A DNA stretch of 64,000 nt from Paracyclopina nana (Eukaryota > Arthropoda > Copepoda > Cyclopoida > Cyclopettidae). How positions within the stretch are numbered: the first letter of the stretch is position 1; each line of letters starts with the position of its first letter. The notes under the pieces were generated by a model, which did no database searches, was not told the DNA's origin, and saw only the letters and a list, made by a program, of their open reading frames with translations. The stretch covers positions 930,001-994,000 of the forward strand of contig JAGUCH010000004.1 of NCBI GenBank assembly GCA_019096065.1, in the 5' to 3' direction. This document shows, piece after piece, positions 23,029-34,517 of the stretch. The translations under genes were made by a program, and so were the position numbers.

Positions 23029-24524
23029 TCAATTTTTTGACTGCTGCTTCCAAAACCTTTTCACCGGATCGTGGCCTTCTTTTGTCACCACAACTGTCCT
23101 GTTGCCTTCATTGGCCCACACGAGGACGCCCAATTGGTCAGCATATGACCTCACCACCTCGAAGTCACTCACGCTCAAAAACTGATTGTACAAGACGCCG
23201 CCAGTGAATGTGAACCGATTCCTCTCGTCCTCCCAAAGCATGATTTGGTCCACCACAGTGGGCGGAATCACTGGATGCTTCTGCTTGCTTTTCTCCTCCA
23301 CCTGCCGTGCATGAGCATGCATTCTCAGAAATCTGACAATTTGGGCAGCTGTGATGCCACCCTTGAAGGCCTGCCTCACACTGTCTCTGGTTATCACTGA
23401 CACAGCCAAGTTGGGAAACCTGTATAAAGGCTCTGCAAACAGGCCCAGCAGTGAGACCTGCAAGTCTGAGTTGGTGTAAGCATACACTCTGTAATTCGTC
23501 TCCACAACAATGTAGCCTTCTCGGTGTCTTTCGAGCATGCCCTTCTTCTCACCGGAAGCAATGTTCAAGGCCAACCTTGTGGGGTAAAAACGGCCGCTTG
23601 TCCTTTTACGCTGGTACACCAGTCCGAATTCACGTAAATGCTGCAGGAAGGCGAGCATGTTGTTGTTTAGCCCTGAGGTGCTGTAGTCTTTGCCCAGAGT
23701 GGCGAAAGACAATTGGAACAGGAAATTCAAGCACTCCACCAGGCTCATGTTTCTTATCGCCACTGTGTCTAAATACTGGAGCATGAAGTACCACACCTAA
23801 GGTGAAATCAAATTTGTTAATATAATTAAAAAAATCCAATGAGCAAACTTTTACTTGGGATGAAGTCTCCATGAGGAGGAATTGAAAGCCTGACTTGGTG
23901 ATGTTGTGCTCCGTTGGATCAGAAGGATCGGCAGTCATTAAGCCAGAATGCAGCAGAATCTGGTAAGCATCATACGAGACTCCGCTTTGCTTCGAAGATC
24001 GAACCATGTAATGCAACACAGTGTCCCACCTCTCTTGTGCGTATTGATCAAGGTAAGCCACATCTCTTTTATTGGGGTCTTCCTCAGCCAGGGCTGCCAT
24101 TGACCAGGGTTCTCCCCTACAAAAAAACATAAGTCAGCCATCTTATGTTGATCAAGTTCAAATTTTACCCTCCGATAAGGACGATTTTCAAGTTGGTTCT
24201 GAAGGTCTTGTCGAGGATCCAAGCCGGAAGGCCGCCGGGCATGGCTGTTTCAGTCCAAATGCCCAACTCAGTCAAAGCTGAGGCTGCTTCTTTGGCCTTG
24301 TCGCCATAACTGGCCTTGTTGACCCAAGACAAAACGACAGCTTGCGGCACTGCTTGCTCTACGTAGAACAGCCTCATCACAAATTGCTTGGCCAGCTCCG
24401 GCATTTCTCTGAACACGGCCAAACACGTGGCTGGATGTGTGTACAATTCCGACAAAATGTCTGGCTTCAATGTCTTCAAATATGAGATCAACGTCGAGCA
24501 CGAAAGTAAGGCTGAAGACGACAT
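23029..24524 (-). CDS. GTF2H4: TFIIH core subunit p52 (TFB2 homologue)
   Basis: p52 anchors and stimulates the XPB ATPase in TFIIH, acting in transcription initiation and nucleotide excision repair in the nucleus. Exons: 24169-24524, 23855-24116 and 23029-23796, giving about 460 residues, the usual family length. Hallmarks run along the whole protein: [113 protein letters not shown], and a C-terminal VKRFWKQQ. The ATG at 24524 was chosen; the frame continues upstream without another ATG. It is convergent with SWT1. Confidence 0.96.
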
Positions 24525-24811
24525 TTTCCTCTTGACCCGCTTTCGATTCACGACTTTTTTCAAAGAGTAAACAAATACAAAATAATGTATTTAATGGAGC
24601 GAGTCCAAGTCGAGCTGAGTCGAGCAGGCAAATTTGGGGCAAAAAGCTTAATTATAGGTAATTACCCAATTACATGATATTAGGCGAGAAGCACCATTAA
24701 TAAATTCACCAGCTAAAATGTTGGAGCTATTCTTAGAACATATGAAATTGAAGACGTCTCTCGATATTCATTATATTGCTTGTAAAGAAAAAGTGTTTGA
24801 TCTTTGGCATA

Positions 24812-26166
24812 ATGTTCAATTTAAATCAATTACTTACCATCTTACTTAGTCAATTGATCGGAAATCATTGTCAAGAGCTGAGAATCTTTGGTGGGCAAAA
24901 AGTAGCCAATTCATGTAAGCTCTGTTTTTTACAATTGATTTATTGATAATTTTTACATTCGAAGCTGTTGCTCCTTTCGTTGTGGCAATTTATGAAATGT
25001 TTGATAAGCATCAAGGCTTGGGCCAAACTTGCAAAAAACCTACAAGTGACAAGTAATAGAATATTTAGACCCCTTTTTTGGAGATACATTATTAATGCAT
25101 TTTTAAGAATATTCGCCAAAACGATTCATAACACAAGATGCACTGGAACAATCATAGCATCAAATTTGATTTTGACCACTGCCAATTGCATAATGCCATG
25201 GGATGCGACTAATTATGGTGAAAGAGGACCCATTACATATTTCCATAAAAAATTGTGTGTGCGTTGCAAAGACACAGTTCAGATTTTTCTCTCAAGAGTT
25301 CAACAACGAAAATTCTCCAAGGTTTTGGTGAATGCTCTTAAAATAACCGATGGCAACCCTCAAGGTGCTGCAGTTTATCGTGCAAAATCAGCCATTGTGT
25401 TGCCCGATTATGAAGTGAATGGGTACACAGATGACAAGAATATAGGCATTTTGCAGCTCTCAGAGCACATTTCGTCTCCCAACATCTTGAAGATTGACTC
25501 AACGATGAAAATCTTGCAAGGAAAATTGATGAAGAATTTTTCAGGGAAAACTTGATCTAAGCATATCTTTTTATAGAAGGAGAGCAATGCACATTTTATG
25601 GCTGGGGTTTGCACAAGCCAGCTGATAAATCAAGGAAATGCACTTTCTCAGGCTTCCATCAAAGCTCCAAATTCAAATGTGATGAGTTGACTATACGAAA
25701 TTGGGCCTTTTGTCAAGGGTGATTTTACCCAACTGTGAATCCATCTTATGAGACCTTTTTTATTGCAGCTATGGAATTGATGCAAGTCAGTTACCCAAAA
25801 AGTTCATTTGTGCTGGTGACAATCACACTCAATTATGCGAGGTGAGAAATGAAACAGTAGTGAAAACTTAAGCTACAATTACATTAGGATGACACTGGAG
25901 GACCATTGATATGTACCAAAAATAATGGCACATATTTCGCTGGAGTTTTAATTAGGAGCAATCATGACTGCGTCCGGAACCTCTCTTACAACTTTGGCCC
26001 TGGTCTTTTCTACCCCACCAATCTTCATTCAGATTGGATTAATTGGAAAATCAGGCAGCATGCCAATCCAAGGATGTTGTCGTCGTCAACCAGCATGACT
26101 CGAAAAATCAACTTTGTTGCTACAATAATTTATTGCTGCATAACTATAATAATTATTGCTACTTAA
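24812..26166 (+). CDS. Trypsin-fold serine protease homologue, catalytic triad substituted, membrane tail
   Basis: Exons: 24812-24914 (signal peptide, then IFGGQKVANS as the trypsin-like N-terminus), 24965-25052, 25108 onward, 25577 to about 25720, about 25770-25840 and about 25888-26166. The three catalytic positions are all changed: the TAAHC motif reads TTANC (His to Asn), the DIALL motif reads NIGIL (Asp to Asn), and GDSGGP reads DDTGGPL (Ser to Thr). The structural GWG and CAGD motifs remain. The C-terminus ends in a hydrophobic stretch (FVATIIYCCITIIIIAT), suggesting a membrane or GPI anchor. So it is a non-proteolytic homologue, extracellular. Problem: exon 3 closes with TGA at 25553-25555 and has no phase-compatible GT donor before the next exon, so the gene may be broken or use an unusual donor. 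Its stop overlaps the stop of the convergent phosphatase gene. Confidence 0.75.
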
Positions 26167-27916
26167 TCACATATTTGCTCTTGGAAGTGAACGATCACTG
26201 AGAAATCCTGGGTGAAACAGTGCCACGTTTTGGGCTTGTGAGGATTGTCCAAGTCCTCGCGTTTCAAGACCAACTTGTCCTTGACAAAGGCAGTGTTGAA
26301 CCAAAAGTAGAACGGAGCCTTTTCGTATCCCTTGGGCACAGCCTTGGTGTGAGTCTGGAAGAGCACACGAATGTCCCCATCCAATTGGGGACAATTGATG
26401 AGCTGCACACTCACTTCATCCTTGATGGCATCATAGTCAGCCTTGCAGTTCCTGTGGAACCCCAAATGAGCACTGAACACTTGGTTGGCTCTGCCACGGT
26501 CAATGTTGAACCAGAAATCCTCTCCGGTGCCTTGGCCAACCCTGGAGATACCCGTGATGACGATTTTGGTAATGACAAGTGGCCTAGGACTCGGCAGGCT
26601 TCCCCCGTTGCTTTTCAGTAGCTCGTAATATCCCACGTATCTGGATTGCGAAGGCGTCTCCACACCTTGGAACTTTTTGCTCACATTGCTGTCAGTGCGT
26701 CGGTTGCCAAAGTAGTCCAGACTTTCTGCTGCCGACGTGAACACACCGGACTCCACAAGCCACACACAAATCATGGTGCCTGTCCTGCCCTTGCCACCCT
26801 TGCAATGGACCACGATGACATGCTCAGGGTCGAGTTTCAGCCACTCCTTGACAGACTGGGCAAATCTGCTCATGTCCTCCAACGTGGGCACGTTGTGGTC
26901 ATCAATCATGAACCTCTCGACTGAGCAGCCTTCGAAATGGTGAGTGTCATAGGTCCTTTCTGAGCACAAGTTGTAGATCCTGTATTTGCGTGGGTGCTTC
27001 TCGTTCAAGAATTTGGCCACATTCTCTATAGGATTCCTGTAGAACGCCAAGAGTCCGGAGCTAGGGAAACTCGTGGCAATGATCCGCTTGGTGACATAGG
27101 TCAAGTCCAGATCATGCCCGTCTTGCTGGTATCTCCGCTTGTTCTGCGATACCATTTGTCTGGCTGCAGTTTCGAGTTGCTTCCTCTCGGTGCAAATCCG
27201 GAGCAACCTCGCAAACCTCACCACTCGTATGACGACGAGCACAGTGAGCTTTTCAGCCCATTCACCAGAATCTGTTGTGGCCACAATGGTCACTATAAAA
27301 GTGATGAGGACCACACCGAAATCCACAAGGTTATACCACCTTATAGATATATAGTTAATGCAGTACATAATCATAGTATATGATTAGCTACATACTTAAC
27401 GAAAAACACTCTGGAGGTGAGTGCAACGATCCTCAAGATCAGCTCAATCACAAACCAAATGGTGATGATCAAGTCCACAAGTTGGTAAGAGTTGAATGTC
27501 AGTTGATCCATTGGAGTTTCAACCAGATCCACTATGACTACAACGACATCAATCACAATGAGTACAAAGGTGAGCAGTCTGAACCAGAGGCTCTCGATGA
27601 TCCGTCTCAGTCTCCACCTGACAAAGTCCCAATTCCAACCGGGATTAGGTGGTCTGGAGGGATCTTGCTCAAGATCATCATCAATCCTCTGAGCAGCTTC
27701 TTCCCATGACAACGTGAAATTGTCATTGTGTTCAAGGAAGAAATCGGAAGCTCTGTTCAGCACATCTTTGGCCTCTTCTGGATCTTCAAGGCAAACCTCA
27801 ATGTGATCTTGGAGTTGCCTCCTGAGGGTGCTTTCTTGAATTGGCTCAATTATGATTTCTTCGTCATCATCATTCGTGGCTTCATTGTTGTTCTCAAACT
27901 TTTCATAGTTGCTCAT
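26163..27916 (-). CDS. Voltage-sensing phosphoinositide phosphatase (TPTE/VSP family)
   Basis: Two exons, 27396-27916 and 26163-27339, giving about 565 residues. Order: acidic cytosolic N-terminus; four membrane segments S1-S4 (about residues 105-245), with S4 reading VVIRVVRFARLLRI, arginines every third residue as in voltage sensors; a basic linker (TERKQLETAARQMVSQNKRR); a PTEN-like phosphatase domain with the catalytic P-loop HCKGGKGRTG intact; and a C2 domain to the stop. Family knowledge: depolarisation turns on dephosphorylation of PI(4,5)P2/PI(3,4,5)P3 at the plasma membrane. The intact Cys and Arg predict an active enzyme. The start is the ATG at 27914-27916. Confidence 0.93.
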
Positions 27917-28604
27917 TTTGGCTGGCAACTTGAAACGCCCACTAAATTACTTTTTTATCATATTTCCATACTAGCATCACACACACATATGAGTAACAGT
28001 TATCAGCTGCTGCATATGTACCGCAGTGCAAGACCAGGTAGCACATGTGTGAAACTTTTGGCAATGTGCACTCTATGCATGTGCACACTGAACTTGAATA
28101 TGTAGCTCAATTGCCAATTAGCCGCTGCTTGTGAGCCTCCGAATGTTTACTCCTTTTTATCAACTAGAGCAATCATGCCATGCGCGCACGTGTGTCATGC
28201 AGAATCACATATGATTCGAAAATGGTTAAATAAAGAAACACATAATATCTAATATAATGTACAAAGGGTAACCCTTATTGATACAATTCGCGAGCTCATG
28301 ATTATCCCTTGTAAAGTCAGATGTCATTCTCTTGGCATTTTCAGCTCATTTCTGGCGTATTTTGAGGCTGATAGTTCTTTAGCGCTTGTATGACGTCATC
28401 AGCACGACAGCAGACCTAGCAGTAAAAGAAGACAGAAAACAGTTGACATTGAACACATCATCAGTGAAAAATTCCCTTCACATGAATTGTAGCAAGGAAG
28501 AAGGATTGGAGCTTTTATTTTTGTTTACCGGTAAAATCCAGGTTTTTCCGTCAAATGGCCACAATGTAAACAAAGAAGTGCTTCTCTATTTGCAGCCACG
28601 TGAT
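27917..28604. promoter_or_regulatory. Head-to-head spacer between VSP and syntaxin 5
   Basis: About 690 bases, presumably holding both promoters. A perfect TGACGTCA octamer lies at 28391-28398. The frame of the first syntaxin exon is open upstream to about 28386, but the conserved protein start is unclear there. Confidence 0.4.
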
Positions 28605-29834
28605 ATGTTTCCAGTTGACTTTTCCTCGCAAAATTCCGAAGTAAGACGACGCGGAGGCCAACCTCGTGGAGGCCAGCCGCCTACTTTTTCGATCAGTCCC
28701 TCGGCCTCAGCCTCGAATTTGTTTGAATTCTCTCAAGGAGGTGACAAGAGGTATGGGAAAAGCTGTAAAAAGTGACCTGTCAAATTAGCTCATAACTTTC
28801 AATTTACTCAGTCCCATGATGGCTTCCAATTCCGGACGTGACCGCACATCTGAGTTTGCAGCTACGGTGAGGTCATTGCGAGGCCGCACTTTGACCTCTC
28901 AGCAAGTTCAGCCCACGAGCAGGGCCCAGATGAACCAGCTGTTCACCCAGCAAAGTCAGGAGTTTATGAAAATTGCAGCTGGAATTGGGCGAGACATCGC
29001 CAAGACTTATACTAAACTTGAGAAGTTGACTTTGTTGGCCAAGCGAAGGACTTTGTTCGATGACAGGCCGCAAGAGATACAGGAGCTCATCAGCATCATC
29101 AAAGAAGATATGAATGCTTTGAACAGACAGATCGACCAGCTGAGCCGCATTTCGAAGAACCAAAGGGCTAGCCTCAAGTCCAAGCATCAGGCTACTCATT
29201 CCAGCACAGTCGTGGCCGCACTGCAACTGAGGCTGGCCTCCATGACCTCCGACTTCAAGTCAGTTCTCGAGGTCCGGTCTGAGAACTTGAGAGAATCCAA
29301 GAATAGGAGAGAGCAATTCTCTCAAGGTGCAGTCACCAGGTCCATGCCACAGTCAGCTATGAGTGGGTTTCCGTCTGGATCTATTCTTGTAAGCACCGCC
29401 CTGGAAGATGATGAGGCCGCTGCCAAAGCCAATGGACAGGTACCTCAAAACGCCCTAATCCTAGCTATGACTTTTTTTCACAACGCACTAATCATTAGGT
29501 GGCAATTTCAATGGAAGATACCCAGTTGATGCAAGTACAACAAGGTGGTGACTTGAACTACTTGCAAAGCAGGGCAGATGCCATGCAAAACATAGAATCC
29601 ACAATTGTGGAGTTGGGCGGCATTTTTCGCCAATTAGCCCACATGATCAAAGAGCAAGAGGAAATCATGGTGAGAATTGACTCCAATGTGGAAGACACAG
29701 CCATGAATGTCGAGGCTGGACATGCTGAGATCTTGAAGTACTTCCAAAATGTAACCTCCAACAGGTGGCTGATGGTAAAGATTTTCGGTGTCCTCATCTT
29801 CTTCTTCATCTTCTTTGTCATTTTCATGGCTTGA
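28605..29834 (+). CDS. STX5: Syntaxin 5, Golgi Qa-SNARE
   Basis: Syntaxin 5 drives ER-Golgi and intra-Golgi fusion. Exons: 28605-28751, 28811-29439 and 29499-29834. Features: RDRTSEFAATVRSL at the N-peptide region; the Habc domain with KLEKLTLLAKRRTLFDD; FKSVLEVRSENL; a SNARE motif with SRADAMQNIESTIVELGGIF and QLAHMIKEQEE; then NRWLMVKIFGVLIFFFIFFVIFMA as the C-terminal anchor. The first exon has a KRYGK-type basic stretch where vertebrate long isoforms carry an ER-retrieval signal, and the ATG pair at 28816/28819 just inside exon 2 could start a short form. The long start at 28605 is one of two in-frame choices. Confidence 0.95.
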
Positions 29835-29904
29835 CCTGTGATACACACATCCATATTTATAATAAAACAAGAAACCGTTGCAGTTATGACCAAATTGGGG
29901 AGAA

Positions 29905-30501
29905 GTCACTAAGGCCTAAAATAGGGGTAGGTATTAGGATCTAAAAATATGGTGGGTTTTAAGAGCTACACTTTTTTAAAGATCTAAAGGTTTGTGTGCC
30001 AAAGCCTAATAGTTGCAGAGCAGTAAATTGAGTAAATAGTTGGATGTTAAGATCTAACCATCTGGGTTTTAAGATCTACACTGAAAAACATCACTTCATT
30101 ATACATAGGTTCTTAAATCTAGTCGACTGTTTTTCAAGTTCTTTAAGCTCTGAAAAGTTAGTTTCGAAACGAAATGTGACTTACAAAAGAAAACTCGAAG
30201 GATCCACATAAATTCTCCAATTATGTATTTTTCCTTCAAAATGTGTAGAGCCATTTAACCAATAGTTTGTAAAGCAAATAATACGTGTAATTCCTTGCAG
30301 CTTTCTATTTTTGTAGCTGTTATATCTTAAAACCCTTTTCTTTAGATGTTAAAACCCAGGTAAAATTCAAACATTTTTTTTTAATTTAGATCTTAGTACC
30401 CATATCCAGAAAATTGTGGGCTTTAAAATCCACTTTGTTAGATCTTAAAATCTACCAATATTTTAGATCCTAAAACCCACCTCATTTTAGGCCTTAGTGA
30501 C
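29905..30501. mobile_element. MITE-like element with terminal inverted repeats
   Basis: The ends are GTCACTAAGGCCTAAAAT and its exact reverse complement, and similarity continues inward for about 60 bases through GGATCTAAAA and GGTTTTA words. The interior is built of degenerate GATCTAAAACCCA-type repeats in both orientations. No ORF. No clear target duplication. It sits in the spacer 3' of syntaxin 5. A degraded relative lies at about 54822-54980. Confidence 0.8.
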
Positions 30502-30590
30502 GACACCCCCATATTGAGTGGACCCATTTTTGAAATAGCCAAAAAGGGCACAGATAATTTAGATTAGCGTTTTATTGTTGATGTATTAGC

Positions 30591-32240
30591 TTATTCATTG
30601 ACACCAGACTCAGGAACCTCATTGTCATCAGGCTCACCCAAGATGATCTCTTCTGGGTCTGGGGCTCTTGGCAAGAAAGGATCTTCAGGAAACATTCTCA
30701 CGTAAAGTTCTTGAGCTGCAGCAATCGTTCGGTCATAATCCAGCTCAAAATGAGGCCCTGATGTCAAAAACACTGACTCAGTATTTGACTCAAACTGTTG
30801 GGTAGTGATATTGAAATCCAAAGACCACAAAAGGTTCTGTTGGTTAGGCATCACAGTTTTTAGGTCTTCATCCAGACTTTCCTCTTCATGGGCTGACTTT
30901 GTCATTTGCAAGCTGCTAATGCCCCTAGGACACACTGCAGCTGCATTTCCTGCTTCAATCACATAGGTGAAGCTTCCTGATTTGGAATGGTGAATGCTCA
31001 AGAAAGTCAGCTGCTCATTTTCAGATGGCAAAATTGATTCAGATGACAAGCAGATTTTCCTTTGTATAACTTCTGGCTGACCATGAGGCTCGATTCTAAG
31101 CAGGTCAGGGCACTTTAAGCCAGGCATAACAAGCTTTTGACAGTTGATTCTTTTCCCATCAGAAATGATTCCAATGCAATTGGAATCATTAGAATTGGTA
31201 ATGATTGCATCTATAGACTTGCCAAGGTAATAAGTACCACCAAAGACAGCACAGAGGCGACAAAATGCCTGCGGAAGCTCTCCAGAGCCAAATGAAGAAT
31301 ACAGGAATGGTGTGTTGCCAAACCTGCCTAAGCTTGACAAAAACTTTTGAGTGGCCTTTAAACCATCAAGCGTGCTCACACTTTTGTCAACCATTGCAAT
31401 GGAGTGCATGACAAAATGCACAAGGTTGTCCGTCAACTTTTGATGCTTGAGAAAGTCAATGTAGACACCTTGCGCAAATTCCTCGTAAACTTCAGGATGT
31501 TCTTGAAAGTCAAGGCAGAAAGTCAGGTACTTCATGAGGATTCGCTTTTCTATGACGGACACATGTTTTGTCGAAAAGACGTCCGCTCTTGAGCTGGGAA
31601 CATGCTCAAGATTCCCATTCAGCACAGTCAAGATTCGGCTGACTGCCTTGAACTCTGTGTATCTTGAAATGTTGGACTGAATCAGAAGATCCACCATCGA
31701 TCCACGACTGTATAGCAATCTTGGAGTGAGGTCAAGATTGAACATTCGCTCTTGGGTTATCTTTGCTCGGGTCCACGCTGGCTTCTTAGCAATGGTTTGT
31801 TGAACTTCGCAGACCTTTTCTTCATTGTCAGCCTCTTCTGTTTCACAAAATGATTCTTCAGTGTCATCTTCAGCAACAAACCACTGTTCATTGATGTCAG
31901 TCACACTATGAGCATCATTAAGTAAATGTGCCTTTTCTCCCTCTCGTAGCAGATCTTGCAATGCTGTTTCATTAGGAGGCTTTTTTTCTGCCTTGCTGCA
32001 AGACTGGATCCACTCTTGAATGCCTCGAAAGTTGAAAGCTGCCCATGAGTCACCATAGAAGTCGTTGGTGTCAATATGCAGCACACTGTGGCCATTTCTA
32101 GCTGAAGAAGCAGCAATGATACTTTCTTCCAAGCCAGTGCCAATCACAATCACATCAAATTCAGACGGCAGTTCAGGTTGAGCCATGAGCAATTGCTGTT
32201 TTTTCAAAAGAAATTGCGTGTAAGACAAATTTTCAGTCAT
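30591..32240 (-). CDS. CHM: Rab escort protein (Rab geranylgeranyl transferase component A)
   Basis: This protein presents newly made Rab GTPases to RabGGTase for prenylation, in the cytosol. Single exon, 549 residues. It has the GDI-superfamily N-terminus FDVIVIGTGLEESIIAASSA with HIDTNDFYG, an acidic insert (about 115-150) typical of REP, then FNLDLTPRLLYSRGSMVDLLIQSNISRY, YLTFCLDF, QKFLSSLGRFGNTPFLYSSFGSGELPQAFCRLCAVFGGTYYL, and a C-terminal RMFPEDPFLPRAPDPEEI. The start is the ATG at 32238-32240. It is divergent from TIM50, about 195 bases apart, probably sharing a promoter. Confidence 0.95.
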   Translation of the reverse strand: MTENLSYTQFLLKKQQLLMAQPELPSEFDVIVIGTGLEESIIAASSARNGHSVLHIDTNDFYGDSWAAFNFRGIQEWIQSCSKAEKKPPNETALQDLLREGEKAHLLNDAHSVTDINEQWFVAEDDTEESFCETEEADNEEKVCEVQQTIAKKPAWTRAKITQERMFNLDLTPRLLYSRGSMVDLLIQSNISRYTEFKAVSRILTVLNGNLEHVPSSRADVFSTKHVSVIEKRILMKYLTFCLDFQEHPEVYEEFAQGVYIDFLKHQKLTDNLVHFVMHSIAMVDKSVSTLDGLKATQKFLSSLGRFGNTPFLYSSFGSGELPQAFCRLCAVFGGTYYLGKSIDAIITNSNDSNCIGIISDGKRINCQKLVMPGLKCPDLLRIEPHGQPEVIQRKICLSSESILPSENEQLTFLSIHHSKSGSFTYVIEAGNAAAVCPRGISSLQMTKSAHEEESLDEDLKTVMPNQQNLLWSLDFNITTQQFESNTESVFLTSGPHFELDYDRTIAAAQELYVRMFPEDPFLPRAPDPEEIILGEPDDNEVPESGVNE

Positions 32241-32435
32241 CACTCCTGAAAAAAAACCTACCAGATTTGTATCGAATAACTTCCAGAAATGGCAAGTTTT
32301 GGGCTGTTTTCCTTGCTTTTCGCGGAAAAAATAACTCTGATCCGAAATAGCACCGCGCGTCAGCTGAATATTTGTTTACATTTACTTTGACGAAAAATAA
32401 AACATGTTGAGAAGAAAGGACTGAAAAGACGGAAA

Positions 32436-34420
32436 ATGCTCTCAAAGTCTGCAAGAGCCGTGACCTTTGTTGGGTCGAGGTATTCGGCCTTAAATCTCAA
32501 CAAACACCAATTCCAGTCATGTTGTTTTGTGAAATACCAGCCGAAACTCTGCATGCTTGCGCCTCAAACAAAGTTGATGTCATCACTAGCCGAGGACATT
32601 TTGAAGGCTAAGAAGGAGCAAGAAAAGGGAGGCAAAGAGGAAAAGGCCGAAGGTGACCCCAAAAAGGGACCTCAACCATTGACAAAGTGGCAAAAAAGGG
32701 GCTACCAATTTTTTGGAGTCTTCTTTACAATCAGCAGCGTTGCCTATGCTGTCCTGTTTTGTAAGTAGAATAACATGTGCCAAATGACTGATGTCTTAAT
32801 AAGGATTTGTTATGTTTGCACAGCCTTGCCAGACAAGGATGAAAATGGTCATGAAATCGAGGATGAGTTCAGCTCACTGCCATTCCCTTCTCAAAACTGG
32901 CAAAGGCTAAAAAACCGAATTTTCCAGACCAAGAAAGAAATCGAGGAGCCTTTTAGTGACCGGTTGTTGCCTGATCCCTTACCTGAGCCATACATTCAGC
33001 CCAAATACACAATTCTTGTAGAAGTCACTGGCCTTCTCGTTCATTCTCAGTGGACGGTGAGTGTATTTACAAAATTAACTTCACAGCTCATTACCTAGCA
33101 AGTCTTGATTACTAATGTTAAATCATGAGTACATGCTGCTGGTAAAAGGCACCTTCGTAAATTGGCACTGCAGTAAAATCCACCATTCATTTAAAAGCAC
33201 ATAAAATGTTTTTTATCTAATGCGATAAATCATTACAATTTTGGGCATTTTCTTATGTCCCAGTACAAAACTTGTTCACCCATTACTCAAGCTAACTTCG
33301 AAGGTTAACGAAAAAGTTAACCTGAGTTTAGCTCTGTTCTCAGATATTTATGCAGGAACATCATAATCTTGCTTATTTTTATGTAGTTTGAGCCTTCATG
33401 ATTGCTAAGTTAAGTTGCCTAACTGAGTTTGATTGATAAGTTAAGATGCCAATCTGAGCTTGCTTGCTAAGTTAAGTTGTCGTAACACTTTTTTTAGCTA
33501 CTCAAGCTTGCAGTTTTGTGTAAAGCTAACTTAGCTCATCTGCTGCTGATATCCAACAGCTTCTGACAAAAATACATATAATGTTTATTATAAAAAATAA
33601 TTTTGAACAAATTACCTATTTCATATTTGAGATGGTTGCCAAATAATAATGGTGCCTTTTTATTGCAGTGCCTTTTTCAAAAAGTGCCCTTTACGAGCAC
33701 ACCCGTATTTAAGTGCAAATTTGCATTAAATAATTAAAAATGATTGCAGAAAAAGCATGGTTGGAGATTCCAGAAACGACCTGGAGTTGATCTGTTCCTG
33801 TCCCAAATTGGGTATCCTAATTTTGAGCTGGTCATTTATACTGTGGAGAACCCGTTGACTTTTTTCCCAATCATTGATGGACTGGACCCGAACAATCAGT
33901 ACATAAATTACCGGCTTTTTAGAGATGCCACCAGGTTCGTCAATGGCCACCCAACGAAAGATGTGAGCGCGCTTAACAGAGACCCGAAACGGGTTATATT
34001 AGTCGACTGGAGCAAAGATTCAGTTGCATTGGGTCTGGATAATGCTCTCATCCTCAAAAAGTGGGAAGGCGAAACTCAGGACACTGCTCTCATTGGCTTG
34101 GCACAGCTCCTTCAAGGTACTTATGAATTATTTTCTGTGCATAGGAACCAATGATTAATTCATCTGATTTAGCCATTAAACAAACTGACGTTGATGACGT
34201 CCGTGAGGTTTTGTCTTATTACCGCCAATTTGATGATCCCATTGCGGTTTTTAGAGAAAACCAAAGAAAGCTGCAGGTAACTTGATTGCTGCACTTTTTG
34301 ATATTGTTTTAGAATTAATGCTTTTTTTTGAAGGAGGAAATGGTTGCCAGCGAAGAAAAGCTGAAAAGTGAAGTGAAGCATAAATCGTTGCTGTCAGGTC
34401 TGTCCTTTTTGAGGAGATGA
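32436..34420 (+). CDS. TIMM50: TIM50, mitochondrial import inner membrane translocase subunit
   Basis: A TIM23-complex receptor that guides presequence proteins from TOM to TIM23. Exons: 32436-32760, 32824-33056, 33750-34116, 34173-34276 and 34334-34420, about 370 residues. N-terminal mitochondrial targeting region; one membrane helix around [19 protein letters not shown]; then an FCP1-like (NIF) domain: [86 protein letters not shown]. The DxDxT phosphatase motif is degenerate, as usual in metazoan TIM50. The 693-bp second intron is far longer than the others and contains a TIR element. Confidence 0.95.
33141..33695. mobile_element. Small TIR element in TIM50 intron 2
   Basis: The left end (33141-33178) and right end (33657-33695) form imperfect inverted repeats of about 38 bases sharing GTAAA, GGCAC and GGCACTGCA(A/G)TAAAA. 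The interior has degenerate TAAGTTAAGTTG-type repeats (33290-33540). No ORF. Removing it would leave an intron of about 140 bases, much closer to the local norm. Confidence 0.65.
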
Positions 34421-34517
34421 TGGTGACGATGCAAAAAGTGTTCGGTGATGAAAAGTGAGCTTGTTTAACTCATCCCGAATAAAGAAAGGTCTCGTGGCAA
34501 AAAATCAGCTGTATAAT

